64,000 bases of DNA from Terramyces sp. JEL0728 (lineage: Eukaryota; Chytridiomycota; Chytridiomycetes; Rhizophydiales; Terramycetaceae). The stretch covers positions 1 through 64,000 of the forward strand of contig JADIIU010000036.1 in NCBI GenBank assembly GCA_027603945.1, written 5' to 3'. Made by a program: the position numbers and the translations under genes. Each line of letters opens with the position of its first letter. Position 1 is the stretch's first letter. Below are positions 1 through 9,800 of the stretch, piece after piece. The notes beneath the pieces were generated by a model. That model did not search any database. It was not told the DNA's origin and worked only from the letters and a program-made list of their open reading frames with translations.

Positions 1-53
1 AGAGCGTAGGTCTCATAATCCTAAGGTCGTGAGTTCGAATCTCACAGGGAGCA
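1..53 (+). tRNA. tRNA-Met (CAT), 3' part; 5' half lies outside the window
   Basis: The first 53 bases fit the D-stem end, anticodon arm, T arm and 3' acceptor strand of an elongator-type tRNA-Met. The anticodon loop reads CTCATAA, giving anticodon CAT. The T arm is GTGAG-TTCGAAT-CTCAC and the acceptor strand AGGGAGC is followed by discriminator A. A run of six T follows directly. The 5' acceptor strand and D loop start before position 1, so elongator versus initiator identity is inferred from arm composition only. Confidence 0.85.
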
Positions 54-59
54 TTTTTT
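54..59 (+). terminator. Pol III terminator of the tRNA
   Basis: Six T residues follow the tRNA discriminator base, which is the standard RNA polymerase III stop signal. Confidence 0.75.
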
Positions 60-144
60 GTTTACAAAGGGTTGTTCTTATGTGGTAGCTTTTTGTACGA
101 TTAATGTCGTGGACAACTTTGCCAGAATCTATGACCAAACTAAT

Positions 145-1503
145 TTATTGGGAAGAAATATTCATGGCATCTTGGAGCAACTTCACCACTTTGGCATGCT
201 TGTGTTTCTGTGCATGCCTGACCGCATAGTTATTATTTGCAGCGGGAGTACACCTGCCATCCTTCAAAAGCAGTTCCACCAAACCATAGTGGCCCTTTTC
301 ACTAGAAATCCTAATGGCATAATTTGAACCGCAACAAGGGTTGATCCTTGAATCTTTTAGAAACATCGAAACAACACTAGTATGGCCTGCTTTGCATGCT
401 AATCTAAACGGCTCACTATTATTTACAGCGGGGTTGATCAATGGATTTTGCAAGAGTAATGCGACGACCTTATCGTATCCATTATGGCTTGCCTTTTTAA
501 TCGCATAATTGTCTAAACCACTCGGATCCACCCTTGTATCGTTTAACAGCACCTTGGCTGTCTCTAAGTGTCCGTATTCGCAGGCAAACCGAATTGGTTC
601 ATTATGCATTACTCGTGGATCACAGTGCGGTAACAGCAGTTGTACTATTTCATGATGACCATATTCTGCAGCCTTTCGCAAACCTTCATTTTTCAACACG
701 GTGGGATTTACCCGGCCATCCTGCAACAACAACTGCACTACTTCTAAATGGCCTTGATGGCACGCTTGTCGGAACGCATCGTTCCTAAAGCATGTAGGAT
801 CTACATTGCGGTCCAGTAGATACTGTACTATTTCTAAATGGCCAAAAAAACATGCTCTTCGAATTGAGATACTGCTATTTAACGTCAGGTCTAGTCCGTG
901 CTGAACGAATACCTGCAGAATCTCTAAATTTCCACTTGATATAGCCGTCAAATACCCTTCAGATGGAGAAATATCCTGCAACATTCTGCAAACCAGATTG
1001 ATATTTCCTTGCTCAATCGCTTTATGAAATACATTCAAATAAAGGGATTTTGAAGCAATTCCGAATTCAAGGTAATATTCGCAAAATAGTAATAGCATCT
1101 CCAGTGATTGAGTCTGCTGGAGGTACTGGAATAATGGTTTCAATTCTTGCTCGGATATTAAATGTATAGATATCCTGGCTTGGTGCAGGTGTCCTTGCTT
1201 TACAATATATTCGAAATTTTGTGCAGCGGAACTTGGATCGAGCATCATGAACTCTGATGGATCTTTAGCCTTTAGCTGTGTTTCTTTGTAACCGAGAAAA
1301 GATAGCGTTGGGATCCGCTTCAGAGTGTTATTAAATGCAAATCTGACATTATGATATTCGTGAAGGTTCAGGTATTTTGAAATGATGAATAATTCTACCT
1401 GTAACTGATTCAACATTTGCTTTTGAAAAATTTCAAGCTTTAAAGTCCATGTGGATGACTTGCACTGGCTAACCAATAGAATTGTTCCGGTGCAAGATAG
1501 CAT
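145..1503 (-). CDS. Ankyrin-repeat protein with F-box-like N-terminus
   Basis: Single-exon protein of 452 aa. The C-terminal two thirds (about residues 175-445) is a run of roughly eight ankyrin repeats spaced 30-33 residues, with the recurring pattern A-x-x-x-G-H-x-x-V-V-x-L-L-L (for example GHLEVVQLLLQDGRVNP). Residues about 34-65 (LQVELFIISKYLNLHEY) resemble an F-box-like helix set, which would suggest a substrate adaptor, but this part is weak. Ankyrin arrays bind proteins; no partner can be read from the sequence. It is divergent with the oxygenase gene at 1553, with only 49 bp between the two ATGs, so they must share a tiny promoter. It lies outside the 25-kb duplication. No intron is needed. 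Confidence 0.85.
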   Translation of the reverse strand: MLSCTGTILLVSQCKSSTWTLKLEIFQKQMLNQLQVELFIISKYLNLHEYHNVRFAFNNTLKRIPTLSFLGYKETQLKAKDPSEFMMLDPSSAAQNFEYIVKQGHLHQARISIHLISEQELKPLFQYLQQTQSLEMLLLFCEYYLEFGIASKSLYLNVFHKAIEQGNINLVCRMLQDISPSEGYLTAISSGNLEILQVFVQHGLDLTLNSSISIRRACFFGHLEIVQYLLDRNVDPTCFRNDAFRQACHQGHLEVVQLLLQDGRVNPTVLKNEGLRKAAEYGHHEIVQLLLPHCDPRVMHNEPIRFACEYGHLETAKVLLNDTRVDPSGLDNYAIKKASHNGYDKVVALLLQNPLINPAVNNSEPFRLACKAGHTSVVSMFLKDSRINPCCGSNYAIRISSEKGHYGLVELLLKDGRCTPAANNNYAVRHAQKHKHAKVVKLLQDAMNISSQ

Positions 1504-1552
1504 TTATTGCGTTCATCCTACTGCAAAATTTGCCAAGTAATTTTCAACCTAA

Positions 1553-2610
1553 ATGCTCACAACATTTGACTTGCAGAGATTAAAAGAAAAGAAGGATCTC
1601 AATGAATTACGAGAAGCGCTAAAGGATATCGGTAATAATGATTAATTTCAGGGTTCATTTACATCAGAAACCACAATGTCCCATCCTCACTAATTGGCCA
1701 ATACTTTGCATTCGTACAATCTCCCTCATCCTAGTCCAAAGAGTTCTTTTCGAAATCAACAGAAGAGAAACAAAAGTATAAATATATCCCCAGGACGAAT
1801 GCCGGATGGCTTCATGTCGGAAGTGAAAAGATTAATCAGAAATCTGGCAATACCGAAATCAAGGAAGCGCTAAACATCAGAAAGGATCGAGTTGATAGTG
1901 CGGATAGCGAAATTATTGATAAACTCATCAAGGAATGCCATCGAGTTTGTATGGAATTACTGCGGGCATACGCGGCTTGTTTGGAGATTGATTCAAGTTC
2001 TGGAGGCGATCTATATTTCTCAAATAGGCACAGGTATGATAAGGTGTCTGGAGATGTTTTGCGGTCTCTGTTCTATCCAGCTTGTAATGAACAGGACAGC
2101 CAAACTATTCGAGCTGACGGGTAATTCAATTTAATGTCTGGCATTCGGATTTCGGATCGTTGACGTTGTTGTTTTTGGAAAAGTCAGACCCAGGGGGTTT
2201 GGAGATTGTACAGGCGGGAACCAAAGATACTTTTATCCCTGTTGGCCAACAAGATGATTGTATAATAGTAAATACAGGCGACTTGATGGAGTACTGGACA
2301 GGTTCGTATTTCAGGTATTCCACTGTGTAACAGCAGGTCTACCATCCATCGCGTCACTATCCCAAAAAATCGATCCATACCTAGATATTCCATTGCATAT
2401 TTTTGCCATGCCGAAGACTCTACTGCGTTGGATAAAGTCACAAGCCAAATATTAAACGAGAATATTTCGGTTATTGAAAGGTCCTCAGAGTCATTTGAGG
2501 ATCGGTCTGCTACAAAAGTGTATGGTAAACCCAGAACAGCGGCAGAGCATTTAGAAATGCGTTTGAAGCATATACACAGTCATGAGTCTCCAAAGACCCA
2601 TCCGCAATAA
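1553..2610 (+). CDS. 2-oxoglutarate/Fe(II)-dependent oxygenase, isopenicillin-N-synthase-like (copy 1, complete)
   Basis: Five exons give 325 aa after removing introns 1632-1651, 1714-1734, 2121-2140 and 2315-2333 (20, 21, 20, 19 nt). The N-terminal DIOX_N pattern is visible (LREALKDIGFIYIRNHNVP). The catalytic domain carries the iron ligands H and D in RADGHSDFGSLTLL, the distal H in STIHRV, and the 2-oxoglutarate-binding R-x-S in NRSIPRYSIAYF. Known members oxidise small molecules; the substrate cannot be predicted. The third intron ends in TG rather than AG, yet it is the only removal that restores the conserved GHSDF motif. Its equivalent in copy 2 is one base longer, as expected for an intron. 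The GNAT gene starts 27 bp after the stop on the same strand. The duplication begins at codon 13 of this gene. Confidence 0.85.
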
Positions 2611-2637
2611 ATGGCACACAGTTTTTTCATTTTTAAA

Positions 2638-3153
2638 ATGCTTGAACTTGAGCTGACAATTGCAACGATAGATGAAGCGCAGGAGGTTGTCAACTTGGCA
2701 AACGATGCATACAGAGGAACCGATGGATGGACATCTGAAAACGGATTGGTTTCTGGGACTCGATTAACTGTCGACTTGTATTCTGAGATGGTGCAGCACG
2801 ACAGTCAAAAACTATTGTTGTTTAGAAAAGGAATAGAGCTGTGTGCTTGTATTCACTTGGAAAGAGACGGCGATTGCGTGCATTTTGGATGTTTTTGTGT
2901 TAGTGGTAAGCAACAAAGGGCGGGAATCGGCAAGTATGTTTTGAAGCAGGCGGAAGATTGGGCAAAAACAAACTGGAGCACTAAAAAGGTGTCCATGGAT
3001 GTGATTACCATTAGGAAAGAGCTTGTTGATTACTACCTGCGCAGGGGATATGCAAATACCGGAAAGCAGATTCTGTTTCCTTACCATGATCAGCGATTTG
3101 GAATTCCTTACAGTGAAAATCTTACATTTGATACTCTGGAAAAGGAAATTTAA
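2638..3153 (+). CDS. GNAT-family N-acetyltransferase (copy 1)
   Basis: Single exon, 171 aa, starting MLELELTIATIDEAQEV. The acetyl-CoA-binding motif A of GNAT proteins is seen as KQQRAGIGKYVLKQAE near residues 100-115, followed by a strand-helix ending YYLRRGYANTGK, typical of the family's C-terminal part. The acceptor is unknown; family members acetylate amino groups of small molecules or proteins. An upstream in-frame ATG at 2611 exists, but in copy 2 the matching ATG is out of frame, so the conserved ATG at 2638 is preferred. It follows the oxygenase by 27 bp on the same strand; the two may act on related substrates, but that is only an inference from closeness. Confidence 0.85.
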   Translation: MLELELTIATIDEAQEVVNLANDAYRGTDGWTSENGLVSGTRLTVDLYSEMVQHDSQKLLLFRKGIELCACIHLERDGDCVHFGCFCVSGKQQRAGIGKYVLKQAEDWAKTNWSTKKVSMDVITIRKELVDYYLRRGYANTGKQILFPYHDQRFGIPYSENLTFDTLEKEI

Positions 3154-3166
3154 TTTTAATATATGC

Positions 3167-3943
3167 TCATTCAAGTTTCCAGACAAACATACTATCATAG
3201 AGACATAGGAACATTACCATGAAAAACACATCGTTCAGCAATGAGCCTGTCGATACTATGGCACCTAATCCAAAGGAAAGATGGCTGGGGAGAGCCACCA
3301 TGTTGAGGAACACGAATGCTGCAGTCAGAGCCATAGCTGAGGATTGGAACGTAAAGTGCAGTAGCACACAGCAGAGAATAGAGTATTTAAAGAATCGGCT
3401 GAGGCAGAATCTATCAGCAATTGGTATCTTTTTCGACCACAGGTGAAAAGTTCCAAACGTGATTCCGTTGGCTATCAATAGACCCAGCGCTAAAATACCT
3501 AAAATCACGGCTACAATCATGAATGGCGTTACTATTTGCCAAGGAGACTTGCCGCTGCAAAAGAACGACATGTCAATCAACTGCCCTTTGTTTAAGCCTG
3601 TCGAGAACCATATTGTAGAGCAAGCGTCTTGGTAGGACACAGTTTGCCATTCTGTCGGGTATACATAGTTGCTAGGATCGTCGCCACTATCTGTCATTAC
3701 ATACGAAAATGAAAATAAGCCAAAATAGTAGTCAAACGTAGCTCCGTTAAATTCGATTGCGTGAAACCCGTTTACTTGGTAAATCAGACGAGATCCTAAA
3801 GTAAATGAACTGGTAGTGAGCAAGATTACAATCATGAAGATATAGTATGCGTACAAATATTTTTGGATTGTCAGATGAAGGGTTGCACTTTTTGGAATCG
3901 TAATCACCACATCGCCACTACTGTCATTTTGGCTATCGCTCAT
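3167..3943 (-). CDS. Four-TM membrane protein 1 of a tandem array (copy 1)
   Basis: Protein of 258 aa from ATG 3943 (MSDSQNDSSGDVV). It has four predicted membrane segments: TM1 around YYIFMIVILLTTSSFTLG; a long outer loop with FDYYFGLFSFSYVMTDSG and two cysteines (DACS and FFCS); TM2 around IVTPFMIVAVILGILALG; TM3 around YSILCCVLLHFTFQ; and TM4 near the C-terminus. The layout recalls claudin/Sur7/MARVEL-type tetraspans, but no diagnostic motif of those families is present, so the family is unnamed here. A longer in-frame extension to 4081 exists; the start is chosen by alignment with the paralogues at 4988 and 5944. First of four consecutive paralogues on this strand. Confidence 0.8.
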   Translation of the reverse strand: MSDSQNDSSGDVVITIPKSATLHLTIQKYLYAYYIFMIVILLTTSSFTLGSRLIYQVNGFHAIEFNGATFDYYFGLFSFSYVMTDSGDDPSNYVYPTEWQTVSYQDACSTIWFSTGLNKGQLIDMSFFCSGKSPWQIVTPFMIVAVILGILALGLLIANGITFGTFHLWSKKIPIADRFCLSRFFKYSILCCVLLHFTFQSSAMALTAAFVFLNMVALPSHLSFGLGAIVSTGSLLNDVFFMVMFLCLYDSMFVWKLE

Positions 3944-4208
3944 TCGTTTTGCTTTACTTGTCACTCTATTTAATCTGTCATTTATCGGACCGTGATTTCC
4001 GATGTTGGTCCATGGCTCGGATTGACGTTTTTGGATAAATGATTGAGTGCCATGACGAAAAAAGACAAAGTGCTGGAACATACCATTGGATCTTGATCTT
4101 GAAATTGATTCAAGTCTGGCAGGATTAAAAGGGTCTCTGGCATTTCTGTAGTGCTGGCTCGCCTTTGTACTCTTATTTGCAGGCGAGTTCTAAATTCCAA
4201 CTTTTATT

Positions 4209-4988
4209 TTACACTTTAATATTATTCCACGCAAACATATTGTCATACATCAGCACAAACATAATCATGAAGAATAGATCGTTGAACAGTGAGTAGACTG
4301 ATATAAACGTTCCGATCCCAAATGAAAGATGCGTTGGGAACGAAACCAGATTGAAAAAGACGATCGACGCGGAGATCAAAACCACAGACAATTGGAATGC
4401 AAAGTGGAGCAGGACACACATTAGTATAGTTGACTTGAAGAATCGCCTCAGGCAAAACCTGTTTGCACAGGGACACTTGTCTGCCCAAAGGTGAAATGTC
4501 CCAAATGTAACACCGTTCGCAATCAACAGCCCAAGGGCCAGAGATCCCAGGATGATTGCAAATACCATGAAAGGGGTAACCATCTGCCACGGCGAGCGGC
4601 TACCACAGAAGAAGGACACATCGATAATATGCCCGCTACTTGTATCTGTAGAAAACTGTATAGCCGAGCAAGCATCTTTGTAAGATACAGTTTGCCATTC
4701 AGTAGGGTATGCACTGTTTACTGCATCGCCGCCATCATCGGTCATGCGATAAGAAAACGAGAGCAATCCAAAGCTATAGTCAAATGCAGCCCCATTGAAT
4801 TGTATATCGTGGAACCCATTCGCTTCGTACATGTACCTGGAGCCCATCGTAAAAGCAGTTGTCCCCACTAGAAACACAATCATAAACAGGTAGTATCCAT
4901 ACCAGTATTTCTGGATTGTAGATTGCTCGCCAGTCTTTTTGGGCTTAAGCGAAGCAGTTTCACCGGAAATTTCACTCTGGATTGCCAT
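4209..4988 (-). CDS. Four-TM membrane protein 2 of a tandem array (copy 1)
   Basis: 259 aa, single exon, start MAIQSEISGETAS. Closest in sequence to the neighbour at 3167-3943: it shares FMIV, GSR-Y-Y-NGFH, FDYSFGLLSFSYRMTDDG, PTEWQTVSYKDACS, SFFCGSRSPWQMVTPFM and LLIANGVTFGTFHLW. TM segments lie near residues 31-52, 137-162, 186-212 and 220-248, with both termini probably cytosolic. The large first outer loop holds two conserved cysteines that could form a disulphide. The function is unknown. The clear similarity shows recent tandem duplication inside the larger segment. Confidence 0.85.
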   Translation of the reverse strand: MAIQSEISGETASLKPKKTGEQSTIQKYWYGYYLFMIVFLVGTTAFTMGSRYMYEANGFHDIQFNGAAFDYSFGLLSFSYRMTDDGGDAVNSAYPTEWQTVSYKDACSAIQFSTDTSSGHIIDVSFFCGSRSPWQMVTPFMVFAIILGSLALGLLIANGVTFGTFHLWADKCPCANRFCLRRFFKSTILMCVLLHFAFQLSVVLISASIVFFNLVSFPTHLSFGIGTFISVYSLFNDLFFMIMFVLMYDNMFAWNNIKV

Positions 4989-5128
4989 CTATTTCACAAA
5001 GGGTTATTACCCATTTTTAACTGTCAAAACGAAACACACCGTGGCCGCCCGTCAACTTAATGCATCGGAAAACCAAGGATGTTCCTTAGGTTGGGCCACA
5101 TGATTCATAAAACACAGACTATCAATAA

Positions 5129-5944
5129 TCAAATTCTATTCTTGCTTCTCCATATAAACACGTTTTCATACAACGACCCAAACATAATCAAAAAGAAAAT
5201 ATCATTGAGGAGCGAACCAGCACCCATGATGGCTCCCCATCCAAAAGAAACGCTCGATGGGATCTTTATCATGTGCAGAAACACTACTGCGCTTGTCAGC
5301 CCTATTGCACACCCTTGAAAAGCAAAGTGAAGCACCACACATGAAAAGATAGAGTACTTGAAAAACTGCTTCAGATTGAGATGGTTGATTATCTTGAATG
5401 TTGTTGGATCATACCAGAGATGAAAGGTTCGAAACATCAAGCCGTTTGCAATCAGTAAACAGAACGCAAACACGCCCAATGTGATTGCGACAATCATGAA
5501 TGGCGGAACAAATCGCCAGAGGGTCATGTTGGAACAAAAGAATGGCAAGTCGATAACCCCTTCATTATTATTGAACGTTGAAAACGAAGTGGTTGAACAG
5601 GCCTCAGAGTAGGTCAGTGTTGTCCAATTCGTAGAGTATGCCAAGTTGGCCTCGTTTCCTCCAATATCAGTCATTCTGTAAGAAAAAGTAAATATCCCAA
5701 ACGAATAATCAAATTTCGCACCGCTAAACTCCACATCCTGCACATTATTGGAGTGGTAAATTAATCTTGTTCCGATTGTAAATGAAGTCAAGCCGATCAA
5801 GACGAGTATCAGCAAGACGTAGTAGGCGTACCAATGACTTTGGATATCTGACATTCTAATTTTTGATGGCTGTTCGGGAGTGGTATCTTCGGTAATGGTT
5901 TTGGTAAATTCCGAAGAGTCGTCGAGATCGTCCTCTTTCTCCAT
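5129..5944 (-). CDS. Four-TM membrane protein 3 of a tandem array (copy 1)
   Basis: 271 aa, single exon, start MEKEDDLDDSSEFTKTITED, an acidic cytosolic tail longer than in its paralogues. It keeps the array signature: FTIGTRLIYHSNN, FDYSFGIFTFSYRMTDIGG, EACSTTSF, DLPFFCSNMTLWRFVPPFM and LLIANGLMFRTFHLWYD, then two further TM helices ending GSLLNDIFFLIMFGSLYENVF. Potential N-glycosylation sites (NWT, NMT) sit in the predicted outer loop, which agrees with the topology. More divergent than members 1 and 2. No catalytic motif is visible. Confidence 0.85.
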   Translation of the reverse strand: MEKEDDLDDSSEFTKTITEDTTPEQPSKIRMSDIQSHWYAYYVLLILVLIGLTSFTIGTRLIYHSNNVQDVEFSGAKFDYSFGIFTFSYRMTDIGGNEANLAYSTNWTTLTYSEACSTTSFSTFNNNEGVIDLPFFCSNMTLWRFVPPFMIVAITLGVFAFCLLIANGLMFRTFHLWYDPTTFKIINHLNLKQFFKYSIFSCVVLHFAFQGCAIGLTSAVVFLHMIKIPSSVSFGWGAIMGAGSLLNDIFFLIMFGSLYENVFIWRSKNRI

Positions 5945-6085
5945 TCTAATTTAATTTGCAACTAATTTTCAACACTTTGTCTTCCTTTTTGGGACTTTTC
6001 ATATGAAACCCTCATCATTTCGTCGCACAGTCTTGTACACTGCGCACAGGCATCAATGAGACAAATCAGAGGCAGTTTATTAAAA

Positions 6086-6847
6086 TCATTGGTGTTGGTA
6101 TCTTGGAAGCGATTTTGGCATTTCTTGGATTTGACGGATATCAAAAAAGATGTTTTGTTGAAAAAACAGCAGGAATGTGATTGTGATCGCATCTAGAACA
6201 GCCGTTCCGGACACGAATATCAAACCCCATCCGTAATAGACATGCGATGGGTACTTGACCAAATTGCTGTTGATAATTACATTTACAAGGATAATGAAGG
6301 CTAGTTTGAGTAAATTTTGGATAAACATCAGCGCTAGTGTGACTACCTTGAAGATGTAGCTGTAGTATTTGAATTCCTTGACGGATGGCTGTTTTTTGTA
6401 AACATAGGACACGTTGAGCGTGATTACACAGCCAACCAGAAAAAGTAACACCAAAGATGAGAGATATAGTGGTGCTACAGCTTGCCAAGCAGGATTTCTT
6501 GAACAGAAAAAGTTGCGATCTATCAGTATAGCATCTCCTTGAAACGTCACATACCCTAACTGTGTACATTCTTCCGTATATGATTTAATGACTGTTTTGT
6601 TTAGAATCAAATCGCTGGTCTGCCCAACATCGGCAGCAAAATATGAGTAGTAGAAGATTCCAAAATCGAATTCAACTTTTGAAGGCCCATTCTCTGCCAA
6701 GCTTTCTTCAGAGTGAAAAACGTCCCTGCCAAGCAAAGTTACGGCCATACAGATAAACGAGGCAGAAACAAGGAGGGTAAAGGTAGTTAGCCATCCTCTA
6801 ACTAGTTTGATTTCCTTCATCAATGGGTTTTTTAATAAAAATTTCAC
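6086..6847 (-). CDS. Four-TM membrane protein 4 of a tandem array (copy 1)
   Basis: 253 aa, single exon, start [19 protein letters not shown]. The most divergent member: it keeps FDFGIFYYSYFAADVGQT, the two loop cysteines (EECTQLGY and NFFCSRNPAWQAVAPLY) and the four-helix layout, but lacks the ANG-TFGTFHLW segment after TM2 and has VSYVYKKQPSVKEFKYY instead. Its ATG lies about 25 bp inside the 5' limit of the opposite-strand ABC transporter frame at 6823, so the two 5' ends overlap or nearly touch. Function unknown. Confidence 0.82.
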   Translation of the reverse strand: MKFLLKNPLMKEIKLVRGWLTTFTLLVSASFICMAVTLLGRDVFHSEESLAENGPSKVEFDFGIFYYSYFAADVGQTSDLILNKTVIKSYTEECTQLGYVTFQGDAILIDRNFFCSRNPAWQAVAPLYLSSLVLLFLVGCVITLNVSYVYKKQPSVKEFKYYSYIFKVVTLALMFIQNLLKLAFIILVNVIINSNLVKYPSHVYYGWGLIFVSGTAVLDAITITFLLFFQQNIFFDIRQIQEMPKSLPRYQHQ

Positions 6848-9800
6848 CCGTGTGCTACTTGCCTAATGCGACTCCGGCAATCGGGCCTCCCCTTTCATGC
6901 TCAATAGCTTTTCCTTTGGTGTCCATCCAAAACAGCAAAGAAATCGAGACTCGCAAGATTTCAACAAAAAACATCACCGGAAATATGATCATCGCAAGCT
7001 TTTATCTGCAGTTTACATACCGGTTTCAACAGGAAAACAAAATATTGCCGGGTTCAAAATACAGCCAGATTACCATTAATTGTACTGGAAATGGCAATGT
7101 ATCCAATCGTCAAGGTGAAATGACATCAGTAAACAGGAGCTGACTTTGGCCGACAATCGCTTGCTAGCCGGCGGATATCGGAACATAGTTGGCAGATTCG
7201 CCAGTGCATTACCGGACATGTACCAAAACACTCTGTTATTTGGACGGTATAATCTACAATTCAATCTGAAACTCAAAAATTTCTCCGAAACAGAAATCAA
7301 TATCACGTGAGACCCGGACTGTTCTTGGGTCAAGCGAGCACTTTCCATTGATTTTAGAATGTCTACCTGTTACTATTCTAATTTTACAGGAATAGCGCTA
7401 GACACAGAACCCAGATGTTCTTTAGGATATTACTGCCCGTTCATAACACCAAATAACCCAAATTCTATACCAGTTTTCTGCATACCTTCACCAGAATGTC
7501 AGTTTCTTAGACTGCAAGGTTTAGGCTGCACTGACGGATATCGCGGAGCACAGGGATTGTTTGAACCAACAGTTTGCACCAGGGGAAACTACTGTCCCAC
7601 ACCAAATGAAATTTACCCGTGCCCGGCAAAGCATTACTGTCCAACAGGCACATATCAACCAAGACAGTGTGATTTCTTTTCGGTTTGCCCGGAAGGAACT
7701 ACCAGACAATTGTCGTTGAATGGAGTAGTTGCGTGTTTATTGTTGGATTTATTATTAGTTGGCTTGATAATAAGACGAAGATCAATGGAAAAGAAGAGAA
7801 CCTTTGTAGATAGTTTCAAGACAGCGACAAAAGAAAAACAAAAAGTCAACCTCAAATTAGCAGACACATTTAAAAAGTCAATGAACGGAAAACAATTTCA
7901 AATGCATTTTAAATTCAAAAATTTGGGGTATGATTTACCAGATGGGAGAAGATTACTGCAGAATGTTTCTGGAAAGATTGAAAGTGGAAAAATGACTGCC
8001 ATAATGGGACAGAGCGGAGCTGGGAAATCAACTTTTATGAATTTACTCTGCGGAAAACTTTCAAAGACTTTTGGAAACCTTTGGATTAACGGCAAGGAAG
8101 TTCCCTTGGGCAAATTCAAAAAGATTTATGGGTTTGTTCCCCAAGATGATATCATGTACCGCGAATTGACTGTTCGGGAAAATATTTTGCATTCAGCTCG
8201 AATTCGGTCGCCATCTTCTTGGACTAATACGGAAATTGAAGCCCATGTAGATGCGGTATTGGATACCTTAAAGTAATTGTAAATTAACGATAGTTTGACA
8301 GATGTTGCCCACCAAATTATTGGAGATGAAAATGAGAGAGGTGTATCTGGTGGCCAGCGCAAAAGGGTAAATATTGGAATGGAAATTGCATCTACGCCAT
8401 TGTGCTTATGCTTGGACGAGCCAACTTCTGGGTAATGCTTTACTAATGTTAGATTGGATTCCACAGCTGCACTAGAAGTCACTGAAATGTTGGGGAGTAT
8501 TGCAAAGATTGGAATGACTATTGTTGCTGTGATTCATCAACCTAGACCGGAAATCTTTAGAAGATTCGATAACGTAATGATGATTGTTCCTGGAGGAAGA
8601 GTTGCATACTTTGGACCAACAAACCAAGCAAAGAGGTATTTTGAAAGCATCGGATATATTGTAATATTTGGCTAAATTAGTTCCCTGCAGATTCCAACGA
8701 AGCTGATGTTTTGATGGACATTTTATGTGGGAGAGGAGTGCACACATCGAATGGGTATACTTCGGAAGAACTTGCTGCACACTGGACGAGCGAATATGGC
8801 AGTGAAAAGAAAGCTGCATTGGAAAAAGATTATCCATCCTTCAACAATCCCGAGATTGCCCAACCAGATGAAAAGACAAGCCAAGAGGACTTTAACTCTT
8901 CAGAAACTGTAGTCACTGAAAACACGGTTGACGAGGCTTTCCACGACAACTCTACGGCGCTGGTAAACGAAAGAGGGGTGAACTTGATCCGTCAAATTTG
9001 GTATTGTCACAATCTTAGTATATTACAGCAATACCGTTCCCTATCGACTATAGCGTTAGAAATATTTGTTGGTGCAGGAGCCGGCAGTTTGATGGGAGGT
9101 GCCGTCAGCTCGATTTCTGAAATGTACGCTGGCATGTTTATTAAACCATACACACTGCTATCCACTAGTCCATTCTATTGGCCGGTACCTCAGTTTGGAT
9201 TGTTAACTGGATTAGCGGTTGCACTAAGTGCTGCACCTTCTGGAGTAAGGATCTTTTCGGAAGAAAGACCAATTTACTGGAGATACACTTCGTCAGGACA
9301 TTCCGCAATTGCCTATTTCATCGCAAGTAAAGTATTTACATTAGGGCAAGAATTTAGCTAGTTTGTACCGCATGGTCTACTCTTCCCTCCATTTTGCTTC
9401 AGTGTTATATTTCTTTGCAAAGCCAATGATTCCATTTTGGGCCCAGTTTACAATGATCCTCTTAATGTACTTTGGCGTCTATGGATTGTCTATTTTTGTA
9501 TCAACAATTGTAAAAAGAGAAAACGCTACCCTGTTAGCAGTCGTTGTAGCGCTATTCTGTGCTGTGTTTTGTGGATATGGGCCAACTATCACACAAGCGA
9601 AATCCTGGGGCTTGTACTTTTTATGGGCAATTCAGTTCAACATGTGGGGATGCGAAGCGCAATGTAAGCTTATCGCTAACAGTAGTTTCCGAAACGCTGA
9701 AGGTTTATGAAAACGTATATGAAAACCAGTTTGCGATTGATGGGTTTGGATATACGCTTGACCGCACTTTATTTGATTTTTTGATGATGGTCGTCATCGG

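Noticed and set aside
1632..1651. Interpretation of the short segments as ciliate-type internal eliminated sequences
   Set aside because: They are not flanked by TA repeats, have GT...AG ends with a branch-like motif, and TAA, TAG and TGA all serve as stops here.
3219..3446. Plus-strand frame inside four-TM gene 1
   Set aside because: It is the antisense of a conserved membrane-protein gene and its paralogues, not an independent gene.
3944..4200. N-terminal extension of four-TM gene 1 (open to 29351 in copy 2)
   Set aside because: The extension is broken by indels in copy 1 and absent from paralogues; the start at 3943/29114 is used.
7307..7357. A 51-nt intron to remove the TGA in the ABC transporter
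   Set aside because: It would be more than twice the length of every other intron, and the removed sequence ([15 protein letters not shown]) looks coding.
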